This document shows, piece by piece, positions 1-8,058 of a stretch of DNA of 44,919 nucleotides. Within the stretch, counting starts at the first letter, position 1; every line of letters begins with the position of its first letter. The notes below the pieces were generated by a model. The model saw only the letters and a list, made by a program, of their open reading frames with translations, had not been told where the DNA came from and ran no database searches. Source of the stretch: Marinilactibacillus piezotolerans (GTDB taxonomy: Bacteria; Bacillota; Bacilli; Lactobacillales; Carnobacteriaceae_A); NCBI RefSeq assembly GCF_900114235.1, contig NZ_FOSJ01000018.1, forward strand, positions 1 through 44,919, given 5' to 3'. The position numbers were made by a program, and so were the translations under genes.

Positions 1-30
1 CAACCATACTTATATTTTTCTATATAAGTA

Positions 31-84
31 TACAAAAATAGACCATATAGAGGGCACTTTTTTTAGTGTCCATTCTATAGGGTC
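31..84 (-). terminator. Intrinsic terminator of the DUF421 gene
   Basis: On the minus strand a two-part hairpin is seen. The outer arms are 74-84 and 41-51 (one mismatch) and the inner arms are 65-71 and 52-58 around an A-rich loop. A T-rich tract follows (complement of 31-40). It lies about 30 bases past the TAA at 115-117, which fits the original end of the DUF421 reading frame. Confidence 0.6.
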
Positions 85-174
85 CATTTTATATTCATAG
101 AAAGTCTTTTTTATTTATTTGCTTATATTTTCCAAAGTATCTTCTTTAGTGTTATCTGGTTGTTTCTTCAGAAC

Positions 175-615
175 TCAAATCTTACCGTCTGTTTCCAATA
201 CAACTGCAGATACAGAATCTGTAGATGCTATCCCTTCCGAGCGAATTGCTTGAGTGATTTCGTTTTTTGATATTCGTTCCTTTTTCATATGCTTATAATA
301 ATAGTTTCCCTCATAATACAATAATGATGGCTGTGACTTTAACAATGAATTTACCATGCTGGAACGAACTGATAGCCAGCTTGATAAAAATTGTAAAACT
401 ACTAGTAAACAAAATGAAACGATACCCTCCATTAATAAAGTTTCATTATTAATTAGAATATTGGATAATACTGAACCAAGTGCGACGGTAACAACAAAAT
501 CAAAAGCATTCATTTTTGACAATGTCCGTTTCCCGGAAATCCTTAGTACTAGAACAATCAAAAAATAACATACAAATCCAACAACTAATAACCTTAGAAA
601 CGACTGAAGTGTCAT
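175..615 (-). CDS. DUF421 family membrane protein (YetF/YrbG-like), C-terminus cut by an in-frame TGA
   Basis: Predicted integral membrane protein of the DUF421 family; its biochemical role is not settled. Three hydrophobic segments lie at about residues 7-25, 40-55 and 62-80, with the family-typical GKRTLSKMNAFDF stretch between the first two. A cytoplasmic alpha/beta domain follows and ends in AVVLETDGKI. Family members normally continue with a few more residues. Here the TGA at 175-177 is followed in the same frame by 18 sense codons (VLKKQPDNTKEDTLENISK minus a shared residue pattern typical of the family tail) to a TAA at 115-117, then a terminator. The stop therefore looks like a nonsense mutation (for example TCA to TGA) removing about 19 residues. 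The ATG at 615 has an AGAAGGGAGA ribosome site. The core fold is largely intact, so activity may survive. Confidence 0.8.
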   Translation of the reverse strand: MTLQSFLRLLVVGFVCYFLIVLVLRISGKRTLSKMNAFDFVVTVALGSVLSNILINNETLLMEGIVSFCLLVVLQFLSSWLSVRSSMVNSLLKSQPSLLYYEGNYYYKHMKKERISKNEITQAIRSEGIASTDSVSAVVLETDGKI

Positions 616-702
616 ACTATTATTTCTCCCTTCTATTCTTTATCCTGACAAAAAGAGACACACTAATTAAAGTGCATCTCTTTTAAAAATGATTGAAATT
701 AA

Positions 703-1275
703 TTAAATTCCAACGTTTGTATTCGTTGTCCCTTTATCATTCTTGCCATCTTCGGTAGTTTGTTCAGTACTAGTATTTTCTGTTTTTTGGCTTTTACTTT
801 CACTTTCAGTCATTTTCTTTTCATCATAATCAAATGACATTGTACGAGATTTAGCCTCTTCTGTTCCTATACCAGTATCATTGTTCAGATTTTTTCCTTT
901 TTCAGTTCCACCACTGACAGCATCTTTTGCTTCTTCAGCCATAGAAGCTGCTTCTTTTTTGATTTCGTTTAATGACTCTTTATGTTGATCTTTACTGCTG
1001 CTTAATGATTCAGCCACTTGACCATATGTTTTTTTAGCATTATCCATATAGTCTGAACTAGCTTTTTGAGCAGTTTCTTTTAACTCTGCGCCTTTTTCTT
1101 TGGCAAGATCAGCATAATCTTTCAATTGACCTTTTGTACGATCTGAGTGCTGAGTAATGTCTTCCCGTAATTCTTTACCAGATTTTGGTGCAAATAGTAA
1201 TGCACTAACCCCTGCAATCGCAGCTCCAACAATTGTTCCCAGTAAAAATCCTTCTGATTTACTTTGTTTATTCAT
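703..1275 (-). CDS. YtxH domain protein (envelope/general stress type)
   Basis: A 190-residue protein with an N-terminal membrane segment (about residues 9-29, GFLLGTIVGAAIAGVSALLF) followed by APKSGKELRED, the YtxH signature. The rest is a long charged, Lys/Glu/Ala-rich helical region and a low-complexity Thr/Asn tail. YtxH proteins are small membrane-anchored stress proteins of unknown biochemistry. The gene lies 67 bases downstream of the DUF948 gene on the same strand; such pairs are common in Firmicutes, so co-transcription is likely. The ATG at 1275 follows a GGAGAG ribosome site. Domain call is firm; function is not known. Confidence 0.85.
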   Translation of the reverse strand: MNKQSKSEGFLLGTIVGAAIAGVSALLFAPKSGKELREDITQHSDRTKGQLKDYADLAKEKGAELKETAQKASSDYMDNAKKTYGQVAESLSSSKDQHKESLNEIKKEAASMAEEAKDAVSGGTEKGKNLNNDTGIGTEEAKSRTMSFDYDEKKMTESESKSQKTENTSTEQTTEDGKNDKGTTNTNVGI

Positions 1276-1342
1276 AACTATCCGCTCTCCTTTTCACTAT
1301 CAGAATTTATTAATGATATATTATAACTCTTAAATAAAATAA

Positions 1343-1741
1343 CTACTTGGCAATTTTATTACTGATTTTTCTTGAAACACCTAGTTTTGCTCCACGTTTA
1401 GAAGCACTACCTAAAGAAGTAGTAAGATTTCTAGTTGAATCATTCAGGCTTGATACAGAAACACCTAAGTCTCCAACAGCTTTGAATAATGGGTCAGTTA
1501 GTCCCAGTTTACCATTTACGTCGTTCAAGGTTGTATTTGTTTTATTCAACAATCCTTCAACCTCGATCAATAAATGATCTGCATCTTTCGTAATTGTGCC
1601 CAAGCTTTTGTTTGCTTCGTCGATCGTTGTATTTAATTGTGATACCACACTTGCTACTTTGAATAAAACGTAACATAGTCCTAATACTAAAACAGCAAAT
1701 GCAATAGCTGCAATTAATGCTGCAATTTCTCCACCCGTCAT
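1343..1741 (-). CDS. DUF948 domain protein
   Basis: About 132 residues, with a single N-terminal membrane helix (GEIAALIAAIAFAVLVLGL) and a helical region with regularly spaced Leu/Val typical of DUF948, a family usually found beside YtxH genes. I chose the ATG at 1741 rather than the in-frame ATG at 1759. The codons between them contain AGAGGG, which is a good ribosome site for 1741, while 1759 has none. The C-terminus is basic (RGAKLGVSRKISNKIAK). Probably a membrane-anchored envelope-stress protein; no enzymatic motif is visible. Confidence 0.82.
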   Translation of the reverse strand: MTGGEIAALIAAIAFAVLVLGLCYVLFKVASVVSQLNTTIDEANKSLGTITKDADHLLIEVEGLLNKTNTTLNDVNGKLGLTDPLFKAVGDLGVSVSSLNDSTRNLTTSLGSASKRGAKLGVSRKISNKIAK

Positions 1742-1759
1742 ATTAAATCCCTCTTTCAT

Positions 1760-2348
1760 AATTTATTTACATTTTTAGAATACCATTATCTGAAACAAAA
1801 AAGCAAATAGTAAGATTGCTTATTTATTAGTATTTCAAATAATAAAGTACATTTATTGATTGTAACCGCACTTGTCATTTATATTTTATATTTTAAGGAA
1901 ATAGGCTATAGTAATATAGATATTCCTAATTTCTCTTTCAGTTATTTAAATTTACACTAACTAAGAAAATTCTTACATTCTTAATATAAAATAATCTGAT
2001 TTATTAGATTATACTCGATTATCATTTTGCCCAAATAATAGAACAAATAAATATTAAACTCAAACATTGAGTGATAAAATCTTTACAGATTACAAAATGT
2101 GAAATGAATACTCTGCTTTTTTTGTGTTAATCTGTTATTTTCTGGTAAAATGATGTCTTACGGTAAATTATATATAAGTAAAATTATAAAATTTTATAGA
2201 ATTTATAGTATGCTATTATTAATAGATGAATTGTGCTGCATTTATTATCAGTAGCATTTATTTTTATTTTGATGTAATCTATTAAATGATTTTTGAACGT
2301 AAAATTGACTTTCAATTCAATTTTCATTATGAAAAGGAGTTATAATAT
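1760..2348. other. AT-rich intergenic region between divergent DUF948 and mscS genes
   Basis: About 590 bases with no convincing ORF. It holds the DUF948 promoter (1777-1806), a small perfect inverted repeat ATAATCT/AGATTAT (1991-1997 and 2006-2012) and, on the plus strand, TTGTGT-18-TAAAAT (2122-2151) as a possible mscS promoter. Nothing else is recognised. Confidence 0.5.
1777..1806 (-). promoter_or_regulatory. Candidate promoter for the DUF948-YtxH pair
   Basis: On the minus strand TTGCTT (complement of 1801-1806) and TATTCT (complement of 1777-1782) are 18 bases apart and lie about 35 bases upstream of the DUF948 ribosome site. Fair sigma-A match; no clear sigma-B motif was found. Confidence 0.4.
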
Positions 2349-3245
2349 ATGTATTTAGCAACAGAAGATGGCAGCGTGGATGAAGTAATTGGAGAAGTCA
2401 CTAAGCAGAAGAATCTACTTACGCAATTTTGGGAGTCCATTGATTGGCAAGAAATCTTAGTTTCTGCCATTATTTTAGTTTTACAGTTTTTGCTTGCATT
2501 AATAGTATTTTTTATTTTGAGAAAAGTTGGCCGATATGTTATCGAGACAGTTTTCAGGAGATATATAAAAGAAAAACACACAGTTCCAAATAGATATAAT
2601 ACCTTATACAAACTAAGTCAAAATATATATAATTCTGTTCTCTACTTCTTTTTGATTTATACTATTCTCGAGCTTATGGGTATTCCAGTGGGGACATTGG
2701 TAGCAGGTGCTGGAGTAATTGGTTTGGCTTTATCTCTTGGTGCTCAAGGCTTCGTTTCAGATATCGTTAATGGCTTTATGATATTACTGGAAAAACAATT
2801 AGATGTCGGCGATGTCGTAGAAATCAACAGTATACTAGGTGTGGTGGAAGATGTTAATTTGAAGACAACTAAACTCAAGGACTTTGATGGAACTATCCAC
2901 TTTATACCAAATCGTTCTATTACAGTTATCAGCAATCGTTCTAGAGCCGATATGCGTGTAATGATACAGATTAGACTATTCCCAAATACTGACTTAGATA
3001 AAGTCCGTAGAGTGCTTGATAGAGTCAATCAGAACCTTATCCCCCAATACGATGAAATAACTATTGAACCTTCTGAAATTGCTTTTGTTCCTATCGGCTC
3101 TGGGCAGACAGCAGCTCAAATTATTATGTATACGAAAGCTGGTAAAGAATTTGGTGTACGAAATGCTTTCTATGAAAATTACGTCGAAGCTCTTGCTAAA
3201 GAAGGCATTGAACTGCCTAGAATCAATTTTGATACAACAGTTTAG
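2349..3245 (+). CDS. mscS: Small-conductance mechanosensitive channel, MscS family (YkuT-like)
   Basis: A 298-residue MscS-family channel that opens under membrane tension and releases solutes during hypo-osmotic shock. Membrane segments lie at about 35-57 and 85-108. The pore-lining helix follows at 118-140 and contains the Gly/Ala-rich GLALSLGAQGFVSDIVNGF characteristic of MscS TM3. The cytoplasmic beta domain follows (DVVEINSILGVVEDVNLKTT, then HFIPNRSITVISNRSR). The ATG at 2349 has AAGGAG nine bases upstream. Length matches the short Firmicutes members. It is convergent with the CbpB-like gene, sharing one terminator. Confidence 0.92.
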   Translation: MYLATEDGSVDEVIGEVTKQKNLLTQFWESIDWQEILVSAIILVLQFLLALIVFFILRKVGRYVIETVFRRYIKEKHTVPNRYNTLYKLSQNIYNSVLYFFLIYTILELMGIPVGTLVAGAGVIGLALSLGAQGFVSDIVNGFMILLEKQLDVGDVVEINSILGVVEDVNLKTTKLKDFDGTIHFIPNRSITVISNRSRADMRVMIQIRLFPNTDLDKVRRVLDRVNQNLIPQYDEITIEPSEIAFVPIGSGQTAAQIIMYTKAGKEFGVRNAFYENYVEALAKEGIELPRINFDTTV

Positions 3246-3258
3246 ATAAATAAAAAAC

Positions 3259-3294
3259 AGCTTCAGATCGTTTGCTGATCTGAAGCTATTTTTT
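3259..3294. terminator. Bidirectional terminator between mscS and the CBS gene
   Basis: Perfect 11-bp stem AGCTTCAGATC / GATCTGAAGCT (3259-3269, 3277-3287) with a T tract after it on the plus strand and an A tract (3251-3257) before it, so it can end transcription from both sides. Confidence 0.85.
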
Positions 3295-3778
3295 ACTTTA
3301 TTGAATCAGTAGTCGTTTTTTCTCTAACATCATATATCCGCTCAAATTCGTGTGCAATTCTATTTGTACCTTTTAAAATCTCACTTCTTGTTATAATCCC
3401 TTTAAAAATACGCTCTTCATCTATTACTGTAATAAAAGCATGGTTCACTAACATGTGCAATACATTTTCTAGTTCAAAATCTTCATAGACAAAAGGAAAA
3501 TCTTTATCCATAATATCTTCTACATTTATTTTACCTAGCTTTTCAAAATGTACATCTTCTATATCCATAATTGCCTGCATTATTGAAGGCATTGAAATCA
3601 GACCTTGCATTCTTGATTTCTCATCCAGTACAGGAACCAGTGAATATTTGTCTGTTGTAAGTATGAGAAGCGCATGGTTCAATCGATTTTTCGTTCCTAC
3701 TACCGCCACTTGATCTGCGGATTTGACTAGCTGATTGTCTTTGTCAATTAGTATGGATTTAATTTTCTCACCAATCAT
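3293..3778 (-). CDS. cbpB: CBS-domain protein CbpB/DarB-like, cyclic-di-AMP binding
   Basis: A 161-residue protein made of two CBS domains (about 15-75 and 85-145). It resembles B. subtilis DarB/YkuL and Listeria CbpB, which bind cyclic-di-AMP and, in the apo form, bind Rel (and in B. subtilis PycA). Recognisable segments are YSLVPVLDEKSRMQGLISM in the first CBS and AFITVIDEERIFKGIITRSEILKG in the second. The ATG at 3778 has a fair ribosome site (AAGGAGTGAAACC). That it binds cyclic-di-AMP here is inferred from family membership. The neighbouring MscS gene is also linked to osmotic control. Confidence 0.8.
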   Translation of the reverse strand: MIGEKIKSILIDKDNQLVKSADQVAVVGTKNRLNHALLILTTDKYSLVPVLDEKSRMQGLISMPSIMQAIMDIEDVHFEKLGKINVEDIMDKDFPFVYEDFELENVLHMLVNHAFITVIDEERIFKGIITRSEILKGTNRIAHEFERIYDVREKTTTDSIK

Positions 3779-3989
3779 GGTTTCACTCCTTGTAAACGTT
3801 ATTGCTCCATTATCATTCTACTATCTTTTTATCCTATACCCAAACTTTTTATCGTAATAAGTGAAAACTCTTAGATAACTCTTAAAACATTTGAACTTTA
3901 TTAACTTAAATCAGTATATAAATTCTAAAATAATTACATACGTTCTTAATAAATTAAGCAAATTCTATTATTTCAATGCTTCTGCATCC

Positions 3990-4060
3990 ACAAAAAAAGA
4001 GTAGGAACGAGCATACACATAAGTCAGATTTATTCTAAAATATGTGTATACTTTCTACCC
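3990..4060 (-). terminator. Terminator of the murI-rdgB-yfcE operon
   Basis: On the minus strand an imperfect hairpin pairs the complement of 4040-4058 with the complement of 4001-4022 (a 9-bp perfect core, ATACACATA/TATGTGTAT) and is followed by seven T (complement of 3992-3998). The rest of 3779-4098 is AT-rich with no other signal. Confidence 0.6.
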
Positions 4061-4098
4061 TTCACAAAAATTTATATAAGTTTAACCTATAACCTACC

Positions 4099-4611
4099 TT
4101 ATAATTCGATTTTCTCATTTAGTTGAGGTACTGGATTATGCTCTTCATCATAGTAGCGAACGATTCCACTATTATCTTCTAATTCTAAGATAGCATAAGT
4201 GCCTTTATGGATAGGTCCACGAGGTTGAGAAATGCTGCCTGGATTAATGAAATAAATATTATCTTCTTTATCCACTCTAGGAATATGAGTGTGTCCGTAA
4301 AAGACTACTTGTACTCCTTCTTTTTCTGCTTCCTTTTTTAAAGATGAAAAAGAAGACTTCACGTTATGCAAATGGCCATGAGCAACTAGAAACGAATTGT
4401 CATAGTATTTAACGACTGTGCTTTCTGGAAAAGCATTTGTATTATCCATATTACCTTTTACAGTATGGTAGTTCTGCCACAATGGATTTTCTTCCGTAAA
4501 TTCAGAATCGCCACAATGAATCCAGAGATCTATCTCTTTTTCATATATAGAGAGAATTTCTTCCATGTGATATGTGTCTCCATGATTATCGCTAATTATC
4601 AGTGCTTTCAT
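4099..4611 (-). CDS. YfcE/MJ0936-type metallophosphoesterase
   Basis: A 170-residue calcineurin-like phosphoesterase (YsnB in Bacillus). Metal-binding motifs appear in order: SDNHGD near residue 7, HCGDSEF near 33, GNMDN near 53, AHGHLHN near 78 and GHTHIPR near 105. NPGSISQPRG, typical of the family, follows. The natural substrate is not established; relatives hydrolyse phosphodiesters in vitro. It is the last gene of a run after murI and rdgB, 18 bases behind rdgB, an arrangement like the racE/ysnA/ysnB region of Bacillus. The ATG at 4611 follows AAGGATG. Confidence 0.88.
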   Translation of the reverse strand: MKALIISDNHGDTYHMEEILSIYEKEIDLWIHCGDSEFTEENPLWQNYHTVKGNMDNTNAFPESTVVKYYDNSFLVAHGHLHNVKSSFSSLKKEAEKEGVQVVFYGHTHIPRVDKEDNIYFINPGSISQPRGPIHKGTYAILELEDNSGIVRYYDEEHNPVPQLNEKIEL

Positions 4612-4629
4612 AAAATCATCCTTTTCTAT

Positions 4630-5238
4630 TTAATTTTGAATCCATTCTTCTAAAACTTTTTCTAATTTACGAACTGCTACTGCTCTATGGCTGATAGCAT
4701 TTTTCTCTTCATGGGTTAATTCCGCAAGTGTTTTTTCTTTTTCAGGAACATAAAATAGGGAATCATATCCAAATCCATTATGTCCTCTTGGGACTCCTAA
4801 TATATAGCCATCTAGTTCTCCTTCAATGGTCAGACTGTCCCTATCTGGACCTGCTAAGGCAAGTGTACAATGGAAGTGAGCAGTCCTTTCTTCAAAAGGT
4901 AATTCTGATAATTCTCCTAAAAGTTTGGCATTATTTTTTGCATCATTCTTTTCTTCCCCTGCATATCTTGCGGAGTATACTCCTGGTTGTCCTTGAAGTG
5001 CATCTACTTTTAGTCCCGAATCATCTGCTAAAACGATCGTATTTAACTCTTTTGCTATTCCTTCAGCCTTAAGTAAAGCATTTTCGGCAAAAGTATCACC
5101 TGTTTCATCAATTTCACCCAATTCTGGATAATCATGAAGTGTATGAATCTCAAATCCGTATTTTTCAAAAATCGATTTGAATTCTGCAGCCTTTCCTTTA
5201 TTTCCCGTTGCGATAATAATTCTATTTTTCTGATTCAT
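4630..5238 (-). CDS. rdgB: XTP/dITP diphosphatase (HAM1/RdgB family)
   Basis: A 202-residue house-cleaning nucleotide pyrophosphatase that removes XTP, ITP and dITP from the pool. The N-terminal substrate motif IATGNKGKAAEF (8-19) is present. Other family motifs are DETGDTFAENALLKA (about 45-59), LADDSGLKVDAL GQPGVYSARYAG (about 71-95), and FGYDSLF with ELTHEEKNAISHRAVA near the C-terminus. Full length. It overlaps the end of murI by 17 bases and is read in a different frame, so the two are translationally linked. Confidence 0.92.
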   Translation of the reverse strand: MNQKNRIIIATGNKGKAAEFKSIFEKYGFEIHTLHDYPELGEIDETGDTFAENALLKAEGIAKELNTIVLADDSGLKVDALQGQPGVYSARYAGEEKNDAKNNAKLLGELSELPFEERTAHFHCTLALAGPDRDSLTIEGELDGYILGVPRGHNGFGYDSLFYVPEKEKTLAELTHEEKNAISHRAVAVRKLEKVLEEWIQN

Positions 5239-6061
5239 TTAAATCTAATCCTTTCAATCTATCTATTGATACGTGTTCAACTTCTATTTCGTTCATTTCT
5301 AACCAGCTGGAAGCAATCTCTTTAAACATGTTTACAGATCCAGTCGTATAAAATTTTCTTTCATTTACTTCTTCTGTTTTTTCTTCAGCCATGTCATAAT
5401 AATCCAGCAATACACTAACCTCATTAACTGTTTCTGCTCCAGAATCAATCAAGGTCACTTGTTCTCCCATAACATTCTGTATCAAAGGTCTAAGTAATGG
5501 ATAGTGAGTGCACCCTAGTACAAGTGTATCTACTCTTTGTTTTTTCAAACTTTGTAAACTTTCAGTAACTACTTTCTTTGCAATTGCACTACTCAACTGA
5601 TTACTTTCTACAAGTGGAACAAACTTAGGACAGGCTTGACTGAACACATGAGTTGCAGATTGTTTTTTTATAATCGCTCGTCGATACTCTCCCGATAAAA
5701 TCGTTCCTTCAGTACCAATGACTCCTATTCGATTCTCTTTAGTTGTTTTTATTGCCGCCCGACTCCCAGGTAAAATCACGCCTACTACAGGAATATCCAG
5801 CTTTTTTTTCAACTCTGGCAAAGCTGCTGCTGTAGCTGTATTACAAGCAATAATTAGCATTTTAATATTTTTTTCTAATAGAAAATTTGTCAAATCCCAT
5901 GTAAATTCTTTAACTTGCTCTTTTGGTCTGGGACCATATGGGCAGCGAGCTGTATCCCCTATATAATAAAAAGATTCATTCGGCAGTTGTTTTATTGCCT
6001 CTTTCATTACAGTCAAACCACCAACACCAGAATCAAGTAAACCTATCGCCATTTTACTCAT
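5222..6061 (-). CDS. murI: Glutamate racemase
   Basis: A 279-residue cofactor-independent racemase that makes D-glutamate for peptidoglycan. LLDSGVGGLTVMKE (8-21) is the substrate loop, and YIGDTARCPYGPR (33-45) is the family signature. The two catalytic cysteines are at about C73 in ACNTATAAA and C184 in GCTHYPLLRP. Full length, with ATG at 6061 and GAAGG about 11 bases upstream; the internal ATG three codons in is an alternative. First gene of the murI-rdgB-yfcE operon. Its tail overlaps rdgB by 17 bases. Confidence 0.94.
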   Translation of the reverse strand: MSKMAIGLLDSGVGGLTVMKEAIKQLPNESFYYIGDTARCPYGPRPKEQVKEFTWDLTNFLLEKNIKMLIIACNTATAAALPELKKKLDIPVVGVILPGSRAAIKTTKENRIGVIGTEGTILSGEYRRAIIKKQSATHVFSQACPKFVPLVESNQLSSAIAKKVVTESLQSLKKQRVDTLVLGCTHYPLLRPLIQNVMGEQVTLIDSGAETVNEVSVLLDYYDMAEEKTEEVNERKFYTTGSVNMFKEIASSWLEMNEIEVEHVSIDRLKGLDLNESEK

Positions 6062-6271
6062 CTTATAACAACCTTCTTTATTTCATTGAGCCAAGTACAC
6101 TTTGCTAATATGAACTCAAGCATATTTCTGATTTATAAATATTTTCCGCATTTACTTTCCCATTTTCCCTTTTTTTAATAAAAAGCGCAAGTAGAACGTT
6201 ATACGAACAAATATTAACTAGAAGGCAAAATTAAATTTAATGTAAAAAACAAATCTACTAATAAAATTTAG

Positions 6272-6301
6272 TTAGAAAAGTTTAGTGAACTGCGTTATAA
6301 T
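6272..6301 (+). promoter_or_regulatory. Candidate promoter for the yslB-like gene
   Basis: TTAGAA (6272-6277) and a perfect TATAAT (6296-6301), 18 bases apart. Transcription would begin near 6308, after the upstream in-frame ATG at 6305, which supports the TTG start at 6338. Confidence 0.55.
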
Positions 6302-6337
6302 TAAATGCATACTAGGTTAAATCATGAGGTGAAAAGT

Positions 6338-6769
6338 TTGTCAGAGCAAAAGATGGAAATTCAACAGTTTGAGTCACTTATCCTATTGAGAGATCGTTTG
6401 ATATCTAACCTTTTAGGCGAAGATATTGATGCTATTTTATATTGGGCAGGAAAAGATCTAGCCCGAAACCAACCTGTCGAAACCGAGATTGATATCATCA
6501 AACTTTTTGGACACTATTCATTTGGATCACTTTCTCTAATTGAAGATAAAAAAAATAGAAAAGTTTATAAACTAACTGGAGAAATCGTAGAGCAGAGATT
6601 AGAAAACAGTCAAAATCCTTCCTTCTCATTAGAAACAGGATATTTGTCTCAGCAACTGCAAAAACTGTATAACATCTATTCAGAAGGAATATATGAGATA
6701 AAACGTAAGAAAAAAGAAGTTCTCTTAACTATTCAAATGGATCCTAAAGAACCAGTACCTTCAGTATAA
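6338..6769 (+). CDS. YslB-like DUF2507 protein
   Basis: A 143-residue soluble protein of the DUF2507 (YslB) family, function unknown. Family motif ILYWAGKDLARNQP is visible about 30 residues in, followed by a small beta-rich region (FGHYSFGSLSLIEDKKNRKVYKL). I chose TTG at 6338 because GAGGTG sits six bases upstream (6326-6331). The ATG at 6305 lies at or before the likely transcription start and has no ribosome site. Family proteins are often encoded near cell-wall genes such as racE/murI, as here, on the opposite strand. Confidence 0.75.
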   Translation: MSEQKMEIQQFESLILLRDRLISNLLGEDIDAILYWAGKDLARNQPVETEIDIIKLFGHYSFGSLSLIEDKKNRKVYKLTGEIVEQRLENSQNPSFSLETGYLSQQLQKLYNIYSEGIYEIKRKKKEVLLTIQMDPKEPVPSV

Positions 6770-6849
6770 TAACAGGCTTTAAAAGCATTCTATTGAAATG
6801 AACAGACAGCTGTTTATTTTAATAAAGTGTTTTTTAGTACAAAACAAAA

Positions 6850-6875
6850 AAGCGCTAAGAAAAGAAGCGGCGCTA
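6850..6875 (-). terminator. Likely terminator of the small gene at 6943
   Basis: On the minus strand AGCGCC...GGCGCT-type arms (complements of 6866-6874 and 6851-6856) form a GC-rich stem followed by six T (complement of 6846-6851). It lies 66 bases after the stop codon. Confidence 0.5.
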
Positions 6876-6942
6876 GTTGCACAAACTCAAGTCTTTTCAA
6901 AAACACTTTGTTATAATTCCTATTCACTTGTATTATTAATGA

Positions 6943-7239
6943 TTACAAATTTACATTCAACGAAACACTATTTAAAATAGTTTCTTCTCCATCCACAATC
7001 TGTATAAATTTAACTTCCCTTGCATCCCAGCTCATCAAATCCTGAAAAGAATACTTATTCTTCCTCAAGACTACATCCAAGGGACAATCAATTTCATTAT
7101 CTGCATTGTGAAACACATCTCTTGCTTCTACTAATAAATGAACTTGCTTATCCACGCATTCGACAACATACTCATACTGTGTAGTATCTTCAACTTGATT
7201 TTTAAAACTATTTCTCTGAGCCAATATAACACACTCCAT
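6943..7239 (-). CDS. Hypothetical protein, about 98 residues
   Basis: Not recognised. A small acidic soluble protein with no signal peptide or membrane segment. It has alternating beta-type and charged stretches (YEYVVECVDKQVHLLVEARDVF, then FQDLMSWDAREVKFIQIVDGEE), which gives the look of a compact alpha/beta fold. The ATG at 7239 has AGGAATG only three bases upstream. The TTG five codons later has GGAGTG at seven bases and is a reasonable alternative. A probable terminator follows. Codon use is like its neighbours, which supports a real gene. Confidence 0.55.
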   Translation of the reverse strand: MECVILAQRNSFKNQVEDTTQYEYVVECVDKQVHLLVEARDVFHNADNEIDCPLDVVLRKNKYSFQDLMSWDAREVKFIQIVDGEETILNSVSLNVNL

Positions 7240-7626
7240 TCATTCCTTTAAGTAGTCCTATTAGAATGCTGTAAGTAGTTCATAATAAAAAAGGCAGTCA
7301 TTCTCTCAATTTATCTCTCATTAGATAAATCGTTCAGATAGTTCAATAATATTAGTATTTTCAACAATATCTTATGTTGGCTATATTTTATCCTAAACTA
7401 TCGTATAATGATACCCGAATACCCTTATCTCTTTAATAATTATGCTTATTGTTAAAAAATAGACACATTTATCCTTATTTAATTATAGTAATTTAAGCAT
7501 AAAAAGACATTCTCCCAACACGACCCATGTTCAATCTAAAACGATTATAACAATTCATAATAATTTTAGTATTTAGGTTGGATCAGAAGAATGCCTTATT
7601 GTTTAGTTAGCTGTTTTTTTCAAGAA
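7240..7626. other. Intergenic region with a nested inverted repeat downstream of trxA
   Basis: About 390 AT-rich bases. On the minus strand, after trxA, outer arms 7576-7595 and 7506-7519 pair imperfectly. Inside them is a second hairpin, CTAAAA..ATTAT/ATAAT..TTTTAG (7536-7570). TTTTT (complement of 7501-7505) follows the outer arm, so this may be the trxA terminator with a very long loop. No ORF is seen. Confidence 0.35.
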
Positions 7627-7938
7627 TTATTTGTGTTTAGAAAGCGTTTCTTCAATTTGCTCTTTGCTGTGATAACCAATCAACTTTTCTACGACTTCTC
7701 CATCTTTTTTTACTAATAAAGTGGGAATACTCATAATTCCAAATTTTCCAGGTGTTTCTGGATTAGCATCTACATCCATTTTATAGTAATTAACATCTCC
7801 GTTAGATTCTTCATCTAATTGATCGATAACTGGAGATTGCATACGACAAGGACCACACCAAGTTGCCCAGAAGTCTACTAATGTTAATCCTGAATCTGTT
7901 TGTTCATCAAATGTATTGTCTGTAAGTTCTTTAACCAT
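7627..7938 (-). CDS. trxA: Thioredoxin
   Basis: A 103-residue thioredoxin, a cytoplasmic protein-disulfide reductase. The active site WCGPC has its cysteines at 28 and 31, preceded by LVDFWATW. The cis-proline loop is SIPTLLV, and the C-terminal VVEKLIGYHSKEQIEE is typical. Full length. The ATG at 7938 has AGGAGG upstream. It sits 120 bases after mutS2 on the same strand, the usual mutS2-trxA order in Firmicutes, but also has its own promoter. Confidence 0.95.
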   Translation of the reverse strand: MVKELTDNTFDEQTDSGLTLVDFWATWCGPCRMQSPVIDQLDEESNGDVNYYKMDVDANPETPGKFGIMSIPTLLVKKDGEVVEKLIGYHSKEQIEETLSKHK

Positions 7939-7994
7939 TATAAATTCCTCCTAATAACTTTACTATTAAAAAGTAAGTTCCTATCATTGTTTTC

Positions 7995-8003
7995 AGTATA
8001 CCA
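7995..8003 (-). promoter_or_regulatory. Extended -10 promoter of trxA
   Basis: On the minus strand TGGTATACT (complement of 7995-8003) gives a TGn-TATACT extended -10 box about 57 bases before the trxA ATG. The -35 is weak (TGGATT, 17 bases upstream). Confidence 0.5.
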
Positions 8004-8058
8004 AAGATTTTTAAAAAAATCCATTAGTGGGTTTTATTTATTAGACTATTTTTATAAT

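Noticed and set aside
4920-4945. TTGGCA...TTGCA sigma-54-like match
   Set aside because: Lies inside rdgB coding sequence and the GG-GC spacing is 11 rather than 10.
4740-5072. Plus-strand ORF of 114 codons opposite rdgB, and similar antisense ORFs across the window
   Set aside because: They lie wholly inside well-supported genes on the other strand, lack ribosome sites and recognisable domains.
6798-6980. Plus-strand 60-codon ORF after the yslB-like gene
   Set aside because: No ribosome site, low-quality composition, and it contains the minus-strand terminator at 6850-6875.
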